DNA of 64,000 nt from Progne subis subis (taxonomy: Eukaryota; Chordata; Aves; Passeriformes; Hirundinidae). The first letter of the stretch is position 1. Every line of letters begins with the position of its first letter. Location of the stretch: NCBI GenBank assembly GCA_022316685.1, contig JAKJHU010000014.1, positions 4,273,001 to 4,337,000 on the forward strand. The letters are read 5' to 3'. This document shows positions 1-13,634 of the stretch, piece after piece. The notes under the pieces were generated by a model that saw only the letters and a program-made list of their open reading frames with translations, was not told the DNA's origin and did not search any database. The translations under genes and the position numbers were made by a program.

Positions 1-3000
1 CATAGAAAATTAAAACAATTTAGGAAGTCTGAAGAGGACTGGAAGGTGTTTACTGCTTTCACTGTAAAGGGAGAAAAAAAATACACAACATTTTGGGGGT
101 TTGACACATTTCTAAATGAGGGAATTTGGAGAAGTGTCAACTTATGCTTTAAAGGAAAAGTTTTACAGTGATTCACCAACAAAATTGTCTTTCACATGAG
201 GCAAATTGCACTCATGAAATTATATTTCCAAAACAGAGTCTATCATTTTCTGAATGACAGCCACCATGTAGCTGTTGACTAAAATGGTGATAGTTCTACC
301 TAGGATAAATGATGGTTATCCAAAGAAGTCATATTTTGTAAAAACAGCAGCTAATACACAGCTTGTAATAAATATTACTTGGTGAGCTCACAACAAATTC
401 AAAAAGTCTGCAGTGACAAAGTCAGCGACTCCCAGGGCAGTGTTTTAGGACATCAAGCATAGCTGATTTTAACAAAGGGCACAGGTGGACTTGGAGGAGC
501 CAAGGTGAAAACAGCAGAAATACACAACCTTCAGAGAGAGGCTTCCCAAAAAGCTGGACTTGCCTACCTTCAAAGCCCTCAATCGTGTCTCTCAACAATG
601 CCCTGAAAAAGGAGGCTTGCCAGTTCCATTTTCTGCAAGCCTCACTATTGGATAGTCATCTTGCTGAAGGTGAAACCTCTGTTACTTCAATTACAATATC
701 ATTTATTTCCTGCACAGGTGTTTTGTTTGGGCAGGGGAGCTGGGATGATTTTTTTAATCCGAAATTGTTCCATTTCTTGGTTCTAGCTTTAGCTTTTTGT
801 GAGAATAAAACTATTGCAAAACATTTATCTCTGTGGAAATGAGCTCTCATCCCTAACACACTGAGATGCCTTGGAGCACCAGAAGTGTTCATCCGAGGAT
901 GGTGAAACATTTTGCTTTGAGCAGTTCTGTATCCATGCATATAAACTGAATCTCCAGCAGGTGAGATTCATAATGTAGCTGAAATCCATCAGAGCCTTGT
1001 CATCCACATCACCTGGATAGGGACGGTTTACTCATAAGGGGAGAGCCATATTCTTTCTAAGAAAATATTAAAAAAAACCCTTACAACTGACAATATGTTA
1101 CATAAAGGAGTCTCTTAAGTAAACAGCTGGAACAGCTCGATTTCCTGATCACTGATCAGTATTGCTGATCACATTTAAATGTCACTCCAGCCTAGCATTT
1201 GTGCTTGATCCTGCTTCCATTAAAACAAATGTCAGAACTCCCAAGAAGATTATCTCCTTCATAGGCCTTAAGGCTATGTGAAACACTCTTTTTGAACTCA
1301 GATGTGCTAGAATTAGAACAGCATAGTCCTAAAGAATTACTAAGTATACCGAGAATACCACAAGGATGCAAAATGCACCTCTGCCCTGAACTACAGCAGG
1401 GTGTGAAACATTTCAGCTTCCATCTGTTCTTTCATTTTTCAATAGTCACGTGAGAAATAATGATCTATACCTTCACTGGAAATTTGGTTTTGCACACTGG
1501 ATATTTAGCAACCAAGAAATAGTGATTATGCTCCCCTGCTTGAAACTAAAGGCTCCCCTCATGTGTCATAGAAGAGAGTCACTAGTTCTAATTTGCACAT
1601 ATGGAACCACTCATGCCTGCCTTTGTTCTAAGGCATGCAGCCTCTGCAAAATCACAGAACTATTGACCTGAGTGAAGTAGTCAAGGCAGGCCTTAAATAG
1701 AATGCTTCCTTAATTAGACTTCTGAATTTTTGTTGCACATTCCCAAAGCTTTGCCATAGTAAACTAGACCTCAATGTCTTGTTTCTTCAAGAAGGGCTTT
1801 ATTTTGGGGCAGCAAGGGCCACTTCCAGCACTGCACCTGAAAACACAAGTACAGGAAGGATTAATGCTGAGTACAAACTGAAACACAGCGGAAACACATA
1901 GGTCTGGTGGGCTGGAAAGAAACTCTCAATTGCAACACGCATCACAGCACAATCAAAACAGATGTTCTACAGCAGAATAATAAAAATATGTCCTTGTGGG
2001 TTTTGGAATTCTTGCTGTAATCAGGGTAGCATGTCAGCTTAGAGGGGTCACACAGAGAATCTCTTCTGATCAAACCCATTGAGTATTTCCAGTCCTGCCC
2101 CATCTGAGCAGTGCATGGCCAGTGCCCCTCCCCTTCCAGCCAACACAAGCCTCTGCTACACACTCATGCTTAGAGCACTGGTCAGTTAACAAATAAAAAT
2201 AAAAACCCAAGAAAAAGCCAATCAAGGCTAACTTGTAACACTGTCTCACTATACAAACCCAGCTCTCCACCCACTGCTGGGAAAAAGAAAACTGCTCAAA
2301 ATTCTCATCCTTGAAATTTACAGTATGCAGTTGTCGCCGGATTAGTTTACACCAGCTGCAAAAACTCATCATCTGTAACAAGAGATTCTTCTTGTGTTGG
2401 CACAGACCTTCTAATAGTCTTCAGTCCTCACAGAAGACAAATATTTCACATGCAGTTTTCTTTAAGGCAAAGTACACAGCATTCCATGTCGATTTTTAAT
2501 TTTAAGATAAATACTTTCACTTCCAGTTTGCTGGAAGCAAAAATCACCAGAAGTATGAGCCTTTTATGAGTTCTGTAAAATAAACATGCTACTCTAGAAA
2601 AGCTGTTCTTTGTTTTACAAATGATTCTATAGTTCAGTGGTATTTCCATGGCCAGTCATGCACTACTGCAGTCAGAAAAGATGAATTCATCCCTCTAAGG
2701 AATTAATGCAATACTGAAGGATCATGTTATGGTCTTCTAATTACTTTATGGCACCCTACAGAGAGAATCAACTTTGAACAGCAACACATTTCTCTTGATG
2801 AAAACATCGCTCATGTTTTCATGTATCATTTTTGTACGGCATGTCAGGCTGTCACAATCTACCTCCTGCACGCCAGTCGAGCTTTTACAAATGTTAAAAA
2901 TCTTAATTATTATACTTAATTCAAGAACATTAAGCCAAAGTCTTTCCCAGTGGAAAATAAGGGAATACCCCCAACAACAGATGGTGGGGGATGGAGGGTG

Positions 3001-3313
3001 TATTTGTTTCCTTTATATGAACACATCGTGCAAAACCATCGCTCTACTGGAGACCACTGGTTACTGCTGACAGGTTTGCATAACCTGTTTCTAGAGCTAC
3101 AGAAGACACAGAGGAATTGTAATCAGCACCCATAAATTATAACTACAATTCTGAAAAGTGCCCAAGGACATACTTATCAAGTGGAGCCAATACAATTAAC
3201 ACAATGGCAATTCATTGATTTTCCTTACAGTAATTCCAATCTATATACAGGCACATCATGAACTTGGAAACCAATTCTGAATAAAATTTCAAACACCTTT
3301 GTTCTAGGAAATG

Positions 3314-3357
3314 TTAAAAAAAAAAAACCAAAAAAAAAACCAACCACGCACCAACCC
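3314..3357. repeat. A/C low-complexity patch
   Basis: A run of A is interrupted by CC pairs and then followed by a CA/CC-rich stretch. It is simple sequence with no coding meaning, and it inflates a short plus-strand lysine-rich frame. Confidence 0.8.
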
Positions 3358-4157
3358 CAGCTGTAACTATCATTATTTGTTGCTTAAGCTAACACTACAA
3401 TTTCATAGTGAAAGCTCAAAACGCTGCAGCAATCGAACCATTTCACCACTAAGCTGCTCCACGGCTTTGTTCCTGTATGGTCTCAGTGGTTTTCTGATGG
3501 TTAATCTCAGACCATCGTTAACATGTTACAGCTAGAGGCCATCGTGAGAGAATGATCAATTAAGCACATGATTAGCAATTTTCTTTGCTCTGTCCAACCC
3601 CCTTAAATTAAGTGATTCAGGCTTGACCATTGTGCCACAATGAAAACGAGTAAAACACATTTAACCTCATTACTCCTGTTTGAATAGCAAATTACCTAAA
3701 CCAACTCATTCAGCCACGGCAATGAGGAGCTGCAAATTGTTTGTTAGCATTGTCTTCTCCACATGTCCTTTCTGCTGCGAGTTCTATTACATCACTTGCA
3801 ATTTATAAAGCAACAACACAAAAGACTTCGGAGGACACTGTTGGATAATAAGTGTTTTGTAACATCGAAAAGGGGGCAGCTGAAATTAAATTTTAATAGA
3901 TTTAACATTTTCACTTGCAGTTTAAGAACAGAAACTGCTGCAGAAAGATACGGCTCTCAGTGCACTTCTCTATTCCCCTCCTCCCGGCTGAATAAAAAAT
4001 AAGCTTACAGGAAACCCGTACTAGCAGAACAGGACTGCTCTTGGTTCACTTCCATGAAGGGTTCTCACTGGAACAAATGCTCTGTGTATCCCTTTGGCTC
4101 TTCCTAGGCTCATTCCCAACCTGCAAGTTCCTTAGTGAACTGAATAAACACATTTCT

Positions 4158-4159
<2 letters not shown>

Positions 4160-4193
<34 letters not shown>

Positions 4194-4235
4194 CCCCTTT
4201 TTCTTTTTTTTTTTTTTTTTTTTTTTTTCTTTTTC
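4160..4235. repeat. Long T tract with short C interruptions
   Basis: About 33 T, then CCCC, then a further T-rich run of nearly 40 bases broken by single C. A polyphenylalanine frame read through it is an artefact. It could be an expanded polypyrimidine tract or, on the minus strand, the remnant of an A tail. No target-site duplication was seen. Length in an assembly at such a tract is unreliable. Confidence 0.9.
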
Positions 4236-4353
4236 TGGGTGGAAATCTTAGTCTCCCACTAAAGTTATGTCATGGCAATGTTGCCAGCCATGACACTTCA
4301 TCCACTGCTTGTAGGGACACTCAGCACTCAAGAGCAATCTCATGATTCAGATT

Positions 4354-4380
4354 AATATATGGAATTAATTCCCATATATG
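4354..4380. repeat. Short AT-rich inverted repeat
   Basis: The arms ATATATGG and CCCATATAT flank AATTAATT. The stretch reads almost the same on both strands, with one extra C in the right arm. It may form a cruciform or be chance in AT-rich DNA. Confidence 0.6.
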
Positions 4381-6532
4381 CCAACAGCTGGGGCTACAGA
4401 TATTTGCAATCTGCACACTCATGGATCAGAGTATGCTCAGCTCTTAGAAGCTGGGACACATCAACATCAGTAACATGATCAAACATGTATGAGCGAAAAT
4501 TCAGTGAGTGAAAGTCTACGCTTCTGCAAATCTGCCAAGTCATATTGAAACATTTTTGTTTCAAGGCGTTTTGGGAGAGTTCTGGATCGGCCTCTGCAGC
4601 ACTGCTTTACTCCTAAATGCATGCCTCATTTAGATGTGAAATGCTACAGATTTCCATTTAGATTTACCTCAAAACAATTTACCAAGTCAAATGGGAAGGT
4701 GGAGTTTGGGGAATGAATAAAGCTGATAATGATGAGTTCTTTATTTTCCTCCTAGTTTTCCTTCCTTCTATCTCTGTTTACAGTAATATTAACCAATTAC
4801 ACAAATATAACAGCCTTGAACTGTTGGATTCACTCCTTGAGACTGTGTCATCTTCCACACTGCCAGAACTCATTTTCTGTCCTTACAGTTTCATATCCTA
4901 GGGTTGTTTGGTTTTTTTTATTCTTCTAACACAAATAGAAGAACAGCAAGATTGGGCAGCCCACTGCTGAAAATACAGTTTTAGAAACTTTAGAGCTTTG
5001 TCACAGACTTTGTACTACCATGTAAACAAAACTGTCCAAAGTACAAATTAGGGGTGCTCTTTGGAAGTTCTAGTTAACAAGTTTTGATTTCTAGCTAAAA
5101 GAAGAAAAATTAAAAGTCTGAAATTTCAGGAAATTCAACAGTTACTTCAAATATTAATTTAAAATTTTCTTTCAGAACAAATTCAATGCATTTCATTCTA
5201 ATTAAGCAAAATGTATATCAGAACAGCCAAGTATGAAATATAATGCATCCAAAATGCTTAAACAGGCTGACAAATATGCATACACTGATGCAAGCAGATT
5301 TCTGCAGTGCTAAAGTAGAGCTCCTCAAGCTACATCAAAATCCCAGGTGAAAGAGGAAAGGAAGCCAAACCTGCACACAGGGCAGGTGACATCATAAATT
5401 GTTCTTGTTTCCTTACAGAACCAAATTCTTCCCCATCTTCTTAGGAGTTTCCGGAGTACAAAAGTGACAGCAAAGTAATTTTCTTCAGTTCTCTTGTTTT
5501 TAAAAAGCTGCTAAGAGCAACAGTGATAAAATGCAGCAAGTTTTTTTTCATGTGCTATGAAAAATCATTGAAAGAGGGATTTTTAGCTGTTTCTCAGATT
5601 GCAAAACATGCGTGAACTGCTGTTGAAGAAACCCTTTAGAAATACAAAACCATCACAAACCAATTCTTTCTGTACGGTCTGCTTTTTTGTACAAGGTAGT
5701 GGAAAGCAGTAATCTCTTGTCCTATTACTATGTGCAGGTTACAATTCCTAGACATCACAGAAAATGCAGAAAGGACAAAAATTTCCCTTAAATGTAGCAG
5801 TAGGTCTGTCTTCAGAAATCTTCAACTCCTGTTTAAAGGATCACAGGTTATTTTCTGGATGTTAATGAAGTTTCCTTCACAGCAATATTAGTAAAACATC
5901 GTATTTTTGATTGCAGTCTCAAAAACTGAAGCTCAAGGGAAAAATAACTAAACCAGTTTTGTTAGATGAAATTTAGATACTTCATATCTAAACCATCTCA
6001 ACTATTTCTTATAACATTTCAACAGATACCCAATCTTATGGTAACACTTTTGCATTAAAAAGGGATAGATTGATATTGCACATCAAGTTCACTTGTCCAG
6101 CCAGCAAATACATAAGAAAGGCAACTTTGTGTTCTCCTCACAAGCAGGAGAACGCACTATAACCATCGGACATAGAGTGAATGAGTGAGAAATTATAAAT
6201 ATGGAAGAAAAGAACACTATCAACCTTAGAAGTACATATTCTTTAGAAACAAGTAAAATCATTATTCATATTTTATGTGGCTACTACCATGGCACACAAC
6301 ACTTTGCAAAGTAATTACCATAATGTGCAAATACTTCTATAGGAGAAACTACAAAATAAATCTGGTTTTTAGTAGTGTTTTCAAGAGTGGATTATATTAT
6401 GCAGCTTCTACACACACTCATAAAGTAATTGGCAAGAACTTCTAGCATTTCATCCTTCACAGGCACTGAAAAGTCAGTGTTATTTAACTGTTGCACAAAT
6501 GTTAATAAAAAGTCATAGTTCCAGGAGCTTAC

Positions 6533-6591
6533 CCCGGGTCAACAGAAGGAATCCAAGAACCAAAGTTATTTCCAAAGTCCAGACAAGAGAT
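6533..6591 (-). other. Candidate minus-strand exon (59 nt), function unknown
   Basis: On the minus strand a good acceptor (a pyrimidine-rich run ending in TCTTTTTCAG) precedes 59 bases that end at a strong donor, GGG then GTAAGC. Two of the three frames stay open. One gives a hydrophobic stretch (WTLEITLVLGFLLL) that would suit a signal or membrane segment; another is hydrophilic. Frames this short are open by chance often, and no protein is recognised, so this could be a coding exon, a non-coding RNA exon or a decoy. It lies on the strand expected for transcription leaving the CpG island near 31 kb. Confidence 0.2.
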
Positions 6592-7689
6592 CTGAAAAAG
6601 AGAATAACAAAGGGTTTGTGACAAAGCTGACACGGAGTCCTCTGAAAGGAGCAAAATCAATTGTGACATTTTTCATTTATTTGTAAATGCCTCTTTGGCA
6701 GTATGCTCACTCCAAACGACAGCTGACTCTTATAGAATAGGGGAGGTGATGGTAAAATAGAGGAATTCTGACAGTTGCTTTAATGAGATTCTGAATTAGG
6801 ATCACTCCACCACTTTCCCTCAACAAGGAGTGCGCCCTTCACTTTCAATCTTATATCCTCCAATTTGGAAAGCATTAATCCTATGAAAAACTCAACTCAG
6901 CCTCCTCTAATCACCATCATAGCTCTTCTTTCCACCTCCTTCACCATCTCACTGACATTTATGTACGGAGTCCACTCACAATTTAAAATATGTATAAGTA
7001 GCATACAGCCAATTAAACTTCAACCTGATAGCATCACTTTAATCAAAGTCTAGTTGCAGTGTGTGTGGTGAGGACACGAATCTTGAAACAAACCTCAGTT
7101 GATAGTAGGATTTCAAACTCAGAGCTTTCCTTCCAGCTCTAGGAATTATGCTGCTGGAAGTGTCCAATGCAGGAACTGCTGATGCTCACATTTTCGTTGT
7201 AACAAAAATAAATAGGGAAATCTGTAACATGACGGGGAACTTGCCTTGCAAATACTGAGAGAATAATCATTCTGGGAACAGAAGCGGACAAGGAATTTTA
7301 GTAAGTGCAACAACAGGCAAGATGATACCACCTATTTCAGGAAAAGGCCACTAGCTTGAGGATCCAGTACTTGAGTGCACTTATTCTGACATAACTCTTA
7401 TCACATTCCATCCTTATGTTTTCAAACAACAACACATTTTTTGTTGTTCAAACTCATTTTCTAGTGCTATATCACCGATCTTTCAATGAAACTAGATGAC
7501 AACACTGAATATATCAAGGTAGCCTCAGGCTGCTCTGAAATTAGTATTTTATCCTCTGTTAACATCAGTAAATCATTTGTATTACAATGATAAGGTTATG
7601 TACCAAAAACATGAACACACACAAAAAACCCATACAGGCATTGCTACAAGAAGACTGAATCCCAACTCTTCTGCCTGCTCTAGCATCTT
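6592..7689. other. Non-coding, nothing recognised
   Basis: AT-rich sequence without repeats or exon signals I can support. A plus-strand frame at 6,865-7,053 has a hydrophobic stretch but no family resemblance. Confidence 0.6.
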
Positions 7690-8080
7690 CTGAAAAGATG
7701 AAGCTGGTGAAGGCACAAGAGAACAAGTCTTTTGAAGAGCAGCTGAGGGAGCTGAGGATGTTCAGTCAGGAGAAAAAGAACCTCATCACTCTCTACAACC
7801 AGCTGAAAGGAAGCTGGGGCCAGGTGGGGTTGGTCTCCCAACCAACAAGCAAAAGGACAAGAGGAAACTGCCACAAGCTCTGCCAGGACAAGTTTTAGAC
7901 TGGCTATTAGGATAAAATTCTTCATGGAAAAGTGTGGCACACCTTGGCATGGGTGCCCAGGGAAATGACCGAATCTCCAAGGCCAGAGGTATTTACAAGA
8001 CATGGCACTGGGGGACATGGGCTGGTGGAGGACTGGGAAGTGCTGGGTTAGTGGTTGGACTCAATCTGATTCTAGGCAAA
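7690..8080 (+). mobile_element. CR1 LINE fragment, 3' part
   Basis: The stretch follows the avian CR1 consensus in order: a region like 'cctcatcactctctacaac', then 'agctgaaaggaagctggg', 'aggtggggttggtctcc', 'gacaagaggaaactgc', 'attcttcatggaaaa', 'gtgcccagggaaatga' and 'tgggttagtggttggactc'. It is a 5'-truncated, degenerate copy; the plus-strand open frames across it are relics or chance, and no intact reverse transcriptase remains. It ends near 8,080, where the match to the terminal CR1 sequence fades. Confidence 0.88.
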
Positions 8081-11000
8081 CAGGTTTGATTTCTCAGCCT
8101 TCAGAGAACCAGCAGAGTAACCCACAGCTCAGCAAAACTTCCATTTTTCATTTGATTAATTTGTTAAAAAAAAAACAAAAAAAAAAAAACCACCCAAAAC
8201 TTTTTGAGAGTATTGTGGAGGTTTCCAGAAGAAACCTTTTTGGCACTTTCAATTTGAAGATGCAGACTAAAGGTGTAACTTTGAAACCTTTTTACAGAAT
8301 CTTTCCTGGTGTAGAAGATCATTACGAGTCTCAATTGATGGAATCAAAGACTGTGATTCACTTTCAGTATCAAGTATTCTTTTTTCCTCTGAGATATCCT
8401 CTTTGCTGAAACTCTTATAAATTAGTGTAACAAAGCCCAGCACAACATTAAATCGCCTCCCGAGTACATCAATCTCAGTTAACAAAGAAGAAAAAATAGT
8501 GTACACTTCAAAACAAGTCCTCTGGAAGTTTCTTCTGATTGATATCAGATCTCTTAAGTTAAATAACCCCTCATATTTCATTCCTAGAAATATACAGTTA
8601 CTCCTAGTAACCTTTCCCACTTGGATGGAAAGCACGAAAGGCCAGATTCTGGCCTCTGTTCTGGTAAGGGAGTACCAATGAAAAATAATGAAGTCAGCAC
8701 ACATTTGGAAAAAAAAAATTACTATTTAGCTCCAAGGAAGGTTGCTTTATAATTCAGACAGGTGATCTGGAGGCACAGCAGAGCAATAATGACTAACATC
8801 ACATACTAGAGGGAGTATAAATTTTAATGACATCACTCATAAAACCCACATTTTAAAGGTTACAAAACAGAAACAAGCTTACAAAGAAAACACATAAATC
8901 ATTCAATGTGTCAGATTCCTATTCCTTAGCTATTTTAAGAACTAACAGCCTGTCCATCACTAAATAAACTGGAATATGCTGTACTCATTTATGCAGGACT
9001 GGAAAGGGAATGTACACTAGAGTTCAGCAACCATTCACCCCTACAGACTCTATTCTTAACACAACAGCAACAGCTATTTGTAACTTCACTGATTTATTCA
9101 TTACTTGACAAAATTAAACAAAAACAGTAGACCAAATTCACTTACATCTAGACAAGATCACTACAACACATAACTAGCACCATAATTACATGGACACCTA
9201 ATCTAGGGACACTAATGCACTTCACTGTTCATACACACTTCATTCTAGGCCTTAAATATGGGGCATTCCCATCAACATACCAGACCACTTTCATCCCATG
9301 CAGACGAAAGAGAAACAGACACCTTTATTATCATTTTTAATTACTGTAATTGGTCTGCAATTACAACTGCATCTATTGTTGTCCCTATACACACACTATC
9401 AAGACAGAACAATTCAAATGGCTGGTTGGGAAATGGTCACTTAGGGCCTATAAACCACTGTGAAGAGTGAACTGTGACAGACCCATCATTCAAATCCACA
9501 AATCACGTTTTTGAGCTGGGTTTTACAAAAATGAGGTGTCATTTGGCTGAGTGATCATTTCTCTTAGTCACAGAAGCTGGCACCTCCATTTCACTGACAG
9601 TAACCTCCTCCTCCTCCACAACACAAACCCCCTACTCCAGAGCCTCCCTTCTGGGAGCGGCACCCAAGAGCCAGGCTCACCACAAAAAGCTTCCACTGCA
9701 TAAGGCTTTCTGCATTCCATCTCAGAGACCAGGCCTTCAGGATTTGGTTTTCAGACCTCACTCTGTTTTTTCCTTAATATCATTTTATATTTGAGCTGTT
9801 AAATGGATAACCCAAAATTGATTTATTCATTGTTTTCAGAAGTAGTCACACATTGAAAGACACCTGAACAAGGTCATTTTGCCTTGCCGCGAAGTCCAAC
9901 AAGATTATCAGTAAAAGCCTTATCCAAAATCCTCCCACGTCAAACAGAATACTTCTGCTGGCTGGGTTTAATACTCAGTGCAGGTTTGGGATCTAGTGTC
10001 AATCCAAATCGGAGTGCAGCAATCAACCACTCAACTCCAGAACTCTCCCTGGCAACACTCACGGGATTTCAAACTGCAACCTCGCATTGGAAATCTCTGC
10101 ATCCAATTACCACTTATCAGAGGCCACCAATCTCTTAAACTTTAATGGTTAAAGACAACTCAGTGTTTGGTTTACAAAGGCAATAAACACCTTTAATGCT
10201 TTCAGTAAGCTGTTTGCCTTATACTGTGTTTTTAGTTCTGGAATCTTTTTCCTGTAGCTCTGGAGGAACTTTATTTAAGTAAATCGCTAACCTATTTTTT
10301 TTCCAGTCTTTGTTTTCTCTAGGAAATTATTTAAGAAGAAAACCCTCGAACAGTGATCTCAGCATTCATACAGCAGTGAACTTCAGATACAATAATTGCA
10401 TCGCTGTGAGCTATGACGACTTTCCCATGGGGGAGAAATGACCTGGCAACTCAAGAATGACAAAGTCAAAAGTAAGGTAAGCTGGGGGAGGAAAAGGATT
10501 TCCCCCCAGGACGAGATAAATATAATTTCTCACAGCAGTGTATATGTCTCTTAAGCCTCAGGTGGTTTTAAGTTAATGAGATTAGTTCCAGCAGGCAGTG
10601 AAATCCCAGGATATAGGATTTATATTTCAGCAGTTTTCACTTCATCCAGCAAGCACGGTGGAGTCAATCTTTGTGTCGTTTTGTTATTGTCCTGGTTTGG
10701 GTCTTGTTCTCAGGCTCAAGCCCGGCTAAAGCACCTCATAACTTTGACTTAAAAGCTTAAGCATGCTGTAAAGAGTGTGTTTAAATGTTCAAAAGGGAGG
10801 AGAAAGGCACCAGGCTTAATCTGTAGAAAAGGATTTTTTTGTTTAACTTTTCAGATGCGCTTTTATTCAACGGAATTTGTTCTTGTACTTTTACTAAACC
10901 AAGGTCACAGGCATTTTTATCCTGAATGCACAAAAAGCCCCCAGAATGCACTGCTCTAAGAAACACTGCCTTTAAAATATTTAGACCCTAAAAAGACGTA

Positions 11001-13014
11001 TGTTAACAGGTTTGGATGACTGGCCAGTTCAGTGTTCTACCTGCTCAATGATCTCCACTCAGCTTGGTAATAACCAACATGAGCTCCTACCCAGTGACCA
11101 CTCAACTGGATGTACAAGCTACAGTTTCACTCCAATCCCAGATCTGCTCACAGAAGAAAATCTTCATTCCTTTACACCATTACAAGAGCTGTAAAGCAGA
11201 AGACTTTTAGAAGATTAAAAAAATAAGGAAAGAAAATGAGGTCAGATGATAACACTGATTTCCACTACAAATTCTAGCACAACCAGACCAATTTTGACTT
11301 ACAATCACTGAATAAGAACAATTGATAATTTAGCAATTTTTTTTTAACACTCTAGATATTCTTTTTAGCTGTGAATTTAAGTTTAACCTTAACATCACCA
11401 CTGTAAAGAAACTGCATAAAAATCTAGTGTTGCCAACATGCTTTAGGAAGCTCTTCCCAATCCAACAGGAGAATGACCTTTACTCCTTTCATGAAAATGT
11501 GCAGACATCACATGAAGAAAATGCTCATATTAGTTCCAGGCTTCTTTCCAAGACAGTCTGATTAAACTTCATCTCCAGAAAGCACACAGAGGAATTATTT
11601 TTATTGGGGTAATTTAACCTCAAAATACAATATGAACTCTATTAAAAGGACTTTCAAGAATGCCCAAGTCCATTACAGGGAAAGCGGAGTTGAGTTTAGC
11701 TTAAACTTACAAAAGCCTGACTTAACACACCCACACAGACATCAGTGTTTGAACTTTTTTGTCAGTTTTATTTATTTATTTCTACTCCTGAATCTGCCTC
11801 CCATTCTGTGTCAAAGCACTACCACATTATCTATACTCTTCATCCTGTCCAGAGATGTCCTTCCTTCTTTAGGCTTTAGCTTTCCATAACCAGGTGTTTT
11901 CAGTTACATTCAAAAAGTTCAAGCATCTCTTTGCCAAAAGAAAGTGAGTTCCAAGATATCTCAGAGTGAGGAGTGGCCAAAAACTCCAAGCTAGGAGACT
12001 CATTTCCTTTTTCTCTGGAGGAACCTCAGCTGGTACAAACAGGTAACATGCAACATCAGCAAACGAGTCTGAGGACAGAGGCCGAAATCTGACCACAAAC
12101 TGGCTTCTAGCACCAGAAATTTCAAAATTCAATTCAAAATTCTGGAACCTGATCTGTTGGATAAACACCTGAGCATCCAGCATCCACCACTAAGTGGACT
12201 GGCTGTAATGTGGAAAAATACAGAAAAATGCAGCTGCACAGGGATGTGTTTACTTCACACACAAGCAAAATAAAAACGCATTTGCCTGTAAGACACCCAC
12301 GTTTGCTTACCTGCAAAGTAAATATGCATTTGCTGTCAAGGTAAACCCAATGAGTCAATGAGTATTTCCACATGTTCACAGATCAAAGCACGCGCTTTTC
12401 AATTAAACATAACACGCAAATATGAATTCCAACAATATGAAAACGAGCTACCAGGGTAATTACTCTGGAAGTACTGCAATTATGAGTGTCATCAGAATGC
12501 ATTATGCTCTGTGCTGGCAAAAGAATTATTTTATAATGGATCAGAGAACTCCTTTCCACACACTTTAATAATCAGTGCACAAGCATCAAAGGGGGCATCT
12601 ATTTTAAATCTCTGCCATCATTTCACTGACAGTCTCTGAAAGAAACAGGCCCACCAGAAAAATACCTCCCAAAGTATGAAAACAAAGTGCATTACCTTAA
12701 AATGTTTTCAGAAGAAAACAAAATGCAGTGGTTTGTATTTACATTTCTTTTAAGGTCAAAAAGGTCAATTAAAATGAACAATTTTCATTTCTTCCACAAT
12801 TACAAGTCAAACTCATGCATAAATACCTGCCACAGGAAAAAGATCTTAAAAGAAGTGTTCATTAATAGATGTACAATAGTTTAGATGATTTTTGCAGGAA
12901 AAAAGTGCAGCTTTGTCATTCTACTTTAAATAGCTAATGCGTGTTCAAATGGCCTTAATCTACCCTGACTAGCTCTTTAAAAAGGAAAAATCTAAATGCT
13001 TGCTTTAACCTTAC
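8081..13014. other. AT-rich non-coding region
   Basis: No gene recognised. The plus strand is A- and C-rich over much of it (notably 9,000-9,300). A short A-rich patch lies at 8,165-8,191. Open frames are short and unconvincing. Confidence 0.6.
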
Positions 13015-13141
13015 CTTTCTCTTGGTCAGTTCCACTTTTGCTACGTGCAATTTCTTTGCTGAAAGAATCATTGCACAGAAGTTCCCTTAGAGAGCCTATT
13101 ATCAGCATTTGGCTGGAGACAGCCCAGAAGCATTAAGCTTC
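13015..13141 (-). other. Candidate minus-strand exon (127 nt, or 98 nt with inner acceptor)
   Basis: On the minus strand an acceptor, TTGCTTTTCAG, opens a segment ending at AAAG then GTAAGG, a good donor. A second acceptor-like site, TGTCTCCAG, would start the exon at 13,112. One frame from that inner site is open to the donor (it contains MLIIGSLRELL) and another starts at an internal ATG (MILSAKKLHVAKV), but neither matches a family I know. Joining to the exon-like segment at 13,635-13,768 does not keep any frame open, so if both are real the transcript is more likely non-coding or this segment holds the start codon. Confidence 0.2.
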
Positions 13142-13634
13142 CTGAAAAGCAAAAATTAAAGAGTCAAAACTCTAGCTTCTCACAAGAGCAAGGAAAAATG
13201 GCCTGATTTTGAGAACAGCTTGCTGCACCTCCCTTACCAATTTTACAACTGCATGTCACAAGCTTTGGATGCTCTCTCCCCCATCCAGAGGGCCACGCAT
13301 CCCTAGAGCTGGTTGCAAGTAAGAACAAAGCTGTGCCCTGACATTTCATCGCTGTGGAGCAGATGCAGCAGAGAGCACCTAAACCAACACTGCTGCTGCA
13401 AATAAAGGGACAACTCACCCAATTCTGTCCCAGAAGGTGTGAAGAAAAACTCATGCCTAGCCGTGTGTATTTATCTTCTCTATTCTTTGTTTCTTCTTCT
13501 TACCTAATTGTTTCTCATTTAATGTCTGCAACATCAAAAGAAAGCTATTACCCTAGAAAATTAAATGTTTTACAGAAGAAAGGGAGGAATTTAATCTCCC
13601 CTCTAAAAACGGTGGGAAGAGCATATATACTTAC

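Larger units (their letters stand above)
1..6532. other. AT-rich non-coding region, left end
   Basis: No recognisable gene. All ATG-started open frames here are short, overlap on both strands and have no familiar domain. The stretch holds a low-complexity A/C patch near 3,314-3,357, a large T tract at 4,160-4,235 and a short inverted repeat at 4,354-4,380. Three minus-strand splice-like mini-exons at 220-1,056 are described under findings. The composition suits an intron or intergenic DNA. Confidence 0.6.

Noticed and set aside
1145..1172. Three TGATCA-type motifs close together
   Set aside because: Short palindromes that recur by chance; no spacing or flank pattern supports an operator or binding array.
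1780..1850. Minus-strand terminal-exon candidate with a cysteine-rich end and AATAAA
   Set aside because: The acceptor TTGTGTTTTCAG is good and one frame reads CSAGSGPCCPKIK before a stop, but there is no upstream exon to join and no recognised family; the AATAAA lies inside the frame.
4041..4262. Frame with long polyphenylalanine runs
   Set aside because: It is only translation of the T tract at 4,160-4,235.
6865..7053. Possible nuclear copy of mitochondrial DNA, because of a hydrophobic ITIIALLSTSFTISL-like stretch
   Set aside because: Neither the DNA nor the flanks look like a bird mitochondrial gene, and the frame is short.
8267..8704. 145-codon minus-strand open frame
   Set aside because: No domain, no splice or promoter context and a frame overlapping others on the plus strand; a chance frame just beyond a CR1 fragment.
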